From contig SFNC01000089.1 in assembly GCA_004554255.1 (NCBI GenBank), positions 1-7,707 of the forward strand: DNA of 7,707 nucleotides. Direction: 5' to 3'. Below are positions 6,123-7,707 of the stretch, in pieces; position 1 is the first letter of the stretch; every line of letters starts with the position of its first letter. The notes under the pieces are model-generated. The model searched no databases and was not told the DNA's origin. It worked only from the letters and a program-made list of their open reading frames with translations. This stretch comes from Bacteroidales bacterium. Its GTDB lineage: Bacteria > Bacteroidota > Bacteroidia > Bacteroidales > Muribaculaceae. The position numbers were made by a program, and so were the translations under genes.

Positions 6123-6172
6123 ATATTTTTTGCCGTAAGGCGCATATACCCCCGTCTGTATTAAATAAATTT

Positions 6173-6197
6173 AACAGCCCGATAATTAGGGCTTGTT
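6173..6197. promoter_or_regulatory. Inverted repeat overlapping the mltG -33 region (possible operator)
   Basis: aacagccc (6173-6180) is an inverted copy of gggctTgtt (6189-6197) with one bulged T, around an 8-nt AT-rich centre. It overlaps the mltG -33 element in the divergent intergenic region. A protein-binding site is possible but unproven. Confidence 0.25.
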
Positions 6198-6221
6198 TCT
6201 TAAAAAATTTCGCTAATTTTG
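6193..6221 (+). promoter_or_regulatory. mltG: Bacteroidetes-type promoter of mltG, start site at or beside the ATG
   Basis: TAATTTTG (6214-6221) fits the TAnnTTTG -7 consensus. TTG (6193-6195) lies 18 nt upstream, near the -33 spacing of this promoter class. The box ends 5 nt before the ATG at 6227, so transcription would start at or within a few bases of the start codon, giving a leaderless or nearly leaderless mRNA. Confidence 0.6.
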
Positions 6222-6226
6222 CAGGT

Positions 6227-7243
6227 ATGAAAAAAGGAATCCGGATTACAGCCATAATAATATTTGTTGCGGTAGCCGGCTGTGGCGCATGGCTCTACAG
6301 CACAGCGTTCAAACGCTTTGACGGCAATGACACCGCAAAACTTTACATCCCCGAGTCTGTTGAGGAGGACTCGCTGAAGCATCTTCTCCACAAAAGCCTC
6401 GGCGACGACTTCGGCGACAGGGTTTACACCATCTTCTCGCTCCGCGACGGCGACGCGGGGCGCGCTCACGGCTACTACGAGGTAAAGCCCGGCGACCGCG
6501 CCTGGTCCGTGGCAAACCGGATTCGCACCGGGACACAGACACCACGCAAGGTCACTTTCAACAACATACGCACCATGGACCAGCTGGCCGAGCGCCTTGC
6601 CGACAAGTTTGAATGGCGCGAGACAGAGTTCCTTGAGGCCGCCGACACCCTGCTCCCCACCATGGGTTTCACCCGGAAAGAGTGGTTTCCGGCAGCTTTC
6701 GTCCCCGATTCCTACGAATTCTACTATACTGATTCGCCCGAACGCGTGATACGCAAACTCGTTGAATACCGCAATAAATTCTGGACCGACGAACGCCGCA
6801 AAAAGGCTGAATCCCTGGGACTTAACCCGGTACAGACGGCCACACTCGCGTCCATCACCGAGGAAGAAACCGCCAAAGCCGACGAGCGCGGCAAAGTGGC
6901 GCGCCTGTACCTGAACCGCCTGAACAAAGGTATGAAACTGCAGGCCGACCCCACGGTGAAATTCGCGCTTAAGGACTTCTCTATCAGACGCGTACTCAAA
7001 TCCATGCTTGGCGTTAATTCGCCTTACAACACTTATAACGTAAACGGATTACCGCCGGGTCCGATACGCATCGCCGACAAATCGGCCATTGACGCCGTGC
7101 TGAATGCTCCGCGCCATAACTACCTGTATATGTGCGCGAAAAGCGACTTCAGCGGATACCACGACTTCTCCACCGACTACGATACGCACCTGGCATTCGC
7201 CCGCGCATACCAGCAAAAACTCAACGAACTTAACATAAAGTAA
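6227..7243 (+). CDS. mltG: Endolytic murein transglycosylase MltG
   Basis: This 338-residue inner-membrane enzyme cleaves nascent peptidoglycan strands inside the chain, leaving 1,6-anhydro ends, and is thought to act as a glycan-strand terminase. The N-terminal hydrophobic segment (residues 5-27) anchors it. A LysM-like region containing YYEVKPGDRAWSVANRI lies at about 83-99. The catalytic YceG core at 200-325 contains SITEEETAKADERGKVA (209-225), which aligns with IVEKETAVASERDKVA of E. coli MltG. The catalytic Glu is therefore most likely Glu212. Then follow LYLNRLNKGMKLQADPTVKF, SPYNTYNVNGLPPGPI (265-280), HNYLYMCAK and FSGYHDFS. I chose the ATG at 6227 because MKKGIR followed by a hydrophobic stretch is a normal N-terminus and a promoter box sits just upstream. 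An in-frame ATG at 6098 would add 43 residues across both divergent promoters. The DUF2007-like gene follows after 5 nt. Residues 16-19 read VAGC, a possible lipobox. Confidence 0.95.
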   Translation: MKKGIRITAIIIFVAVAGCGAWLYSTAFKRFDGNDTAKLYIPESVEEDSLKHLLHKSLGDDFGDRVYTIFSLRDGDAGRAHGYYEVKPGDRAWSVANRIRTGTQTPRKVTFNNIRTMDQLAERLADKFEWRETEFLEAADTLLPTMGFTRKEWFPAAFVPDSYEFYYTDSPERVIRKLVEYRNKFWTDERRKKAESLGLNPVQTATLASITEEETAKADERGKVARLYLNRLNKGMKLQADPTVKFALKDFSIRRVLKSMLGVNSPYNTYNVNGLPPGPIRIADKSAIDAVLNAPRHNYLYMCAKSDFSGYHDFSTDYDTHLAFARAYQQKLNELNIK

Positions 7244-7248
7244 ATACC

Positions 7249-7485
7249 ATGAAAACAGACAACAACTTAGTCGTTATCGCCGAATACAACAACGACTTTA
7301 ACGCAAACATCGGCCTAACCAAACTCCGCGAAGCCGGAATCCCCGCAATCCTCAACAACGAGACCACGGCCAACGTTTTCGGCGTGCCGCTCGCGCCCTA
7401 CGACACCATTCGTCTGCTCGTGCTCCGCGCCGACATAGACCGCGCCCGCGACATCCTCGCCTCCTCCTCCTCCGAAGAAGAATAA
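7249..7485 (+). CDS. Small DUF2007-family protein (putative signal-transducing protein)
   Basis: This 78-residue soluble protein has no signal peptide or membrane helix. The pattern VVIAEYNNDFNANIGLTKLR (8-27), EAGIPAILNNE (28-38), then IRLLVLRADIDRARDIL (54-70) is the beta-alpha-beta layout of DUF2007 proteins. These typically read as a strand, a helix ending in L-x-x-AGI-x-A, and a V-x-x-x-D-x-x-x-A-x-x-(I/L)-L end. The molecular role of the family is not established. The tail is Ser4-Glu3, encoded by (TCC)4(GAA)3 at 7462-7482. It starts 5 nt after the mltG stop and is followed by a terminator-like hairpin, so it is probably the second and last gene of a two-gene operon. Family assignment is by pattern only and could be wrong for so short a protein, but the coding call is strong. 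Confidence 0.85.
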   Translation: MKTDNNLVVIAEYNNDFNANIGLTKLREAGIPAILNNETTANVFGVPLAPYDTIRLLVLRADIDRARDILASSSSEEE

Positions 7486-7504
7486 TCTACTGATAAGCTG
7501 CATA

Positions 7505-7541
7505 ATAAAGCCGCCGGGCCAAACTGACCCGACGGCTTTAT
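7505..7541. terminator. Probable bidirectional terminator between convergent genes
   Basis: aaagccg (7507-7513) pairs with cggcttt (7533-7539), extended outward by two A-T pairs. After one C.A mismatch it continues inward with cggg/cccg, leaving a 9-nt loop. It lies 20-57 nt after the DUF2007 gene stop and 22 nt from the stop of the convergent membrane gene. T-runs are short on both sides (ctttatcta and ctttattatg), so termination strength is uncertain. Confidence 0.7.
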
Positions 7542-7562
7542 CTATACTGTGTTTCCTGCAGA

Positions 7563-7707
7563 TTATTTGCCGAAAATCTTGTTGCACTCCATAACATAAA
7601 ATACTGTGGCGGCAGCAATAGCAATACCGATGAGAATATTCAGGAAGGGCACCCATCCGAGAATAACATTGGTCCCGAGTACAATAAACAGAATCATTGT
7701 CCACAGC
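7563..7707 (-). CDS. Membrane protein, C-terminal fragment (5' end outside window), unidentified
   Basis: On the minus strand a frame is open from the window edge to a TAA at 7565-7563 and encodes the last 47 residues of a protein. They form two hydrophobic segments, LWTMILFIVLGTNVILGWVP (1-20 of the fragment) and FLNILIGIAIAAATVFYVME (21-40), ending in the polar tail CNKIFGK. The composition is typical of a transmembrane hairpin. The frame sits directly behind the bidirectional terminator, with the stop at the expected place. The fragment is too short to name a family. I prefer this frame to the overlapping 7315-7704 minus-strand frame, which reads through the DUF2007 gene and the terminator. 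Confidence 0.7.
   Translation of the reverse strand, partial: LWTMILFIVLGTNVILGWVPFLNILIGIAIAAATVFYVMECNKIFGK

Noticed and set aside
6098..6226. Upstream in-frame ATG that would extend MltG by 43 residues
   Set aside because: The extension crosses both divergent promoter boxes, lacks a signal-like sequence and puts the membrane anchor in the middle of the N-terminal region. MKKGIR at 6227 is a far better start.
7315..7704. 129-codon minus-strand reading frame at the right edge
   Set aside because: It reads antisense through the DUF2007-like gene and the terminator, and its composition is odd (Gly and Cys runs). Another frame of the same strand gives a clean transmembrane hairpin ending at 7563.

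Overview
The window looks like a chromosomal segment from a Bacteroidetes bacterium, probably order Bacteroidales. Three things point there: a TonB with the N-terminal 'W-x-D-L-V-F-x-G-K-N-K-E-F-G-A-Y' signature typical of that phylum, promoter boxes of the TAnnTTTG kind, and little use of Shine-Dalgarno sites. Moderate GC content and GC-rich palindromic intergenic repeats would fit a gut family such as Muribaculaceae, but that is a guess. Most of the window is housekeeping or envelope biology. The part least explained by known families is a 0.8-kb gene-free stretch full of structured repeats.

Layout. (1) Positions 1-1277, + strand: the 3' end of an exbD-like gene and a complete tonB, the tail of an ExbB/ExbD/TonB operon, closed by a strong intrinsic terminator at 1332-1366. 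(2) Positions 1278-2098: no convincing gene. It holds a GC-rich hairpin, three 9-nt tandem units, an orphan terminator-like hairpin, and a cluster (1755-1992) of alternating palindromes, with two copies of a 41-nt hairpin in opposite orientation. (3) Positions 2099-6085, - strand: a compact three-gene unit. In transcription order it encodes a membrane-anchored coiled-coil protein of unknown function, an MgtC/SapB-family membrane protein, and a CPA2 (Kef-type) cation:proton antiporter with two C-terminal TrkA_C/RCK_C domains. Gaps are 9 and 3 nt. (4) Positions 6086-6226: a divergent intergenic region with a Bacteroidetes-type promoter box on each strand. (5) Positions 6227-7485, + strand: mltG (endolytic murein transglycosylase) followed 5 nt later by a small DUF2007-type gene. 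(6) A probable bidirectional terminator (7505-7541), then the 3' end of a convergent, unidentified membrane-protein gene that runs off the window.

How the genes fit together. ExbD and TonB use the proton gradient to drive outer-membrane import. The minus-strand unit joins two membrane proteins linked to cation homeostasis with an envelope-type coiled-coil protein, so a shared role in ion or envelope stress is plausible but inferred. MltG trims nascent glycan strands at the inner membrane. Its DUF2007 partner has no established role.
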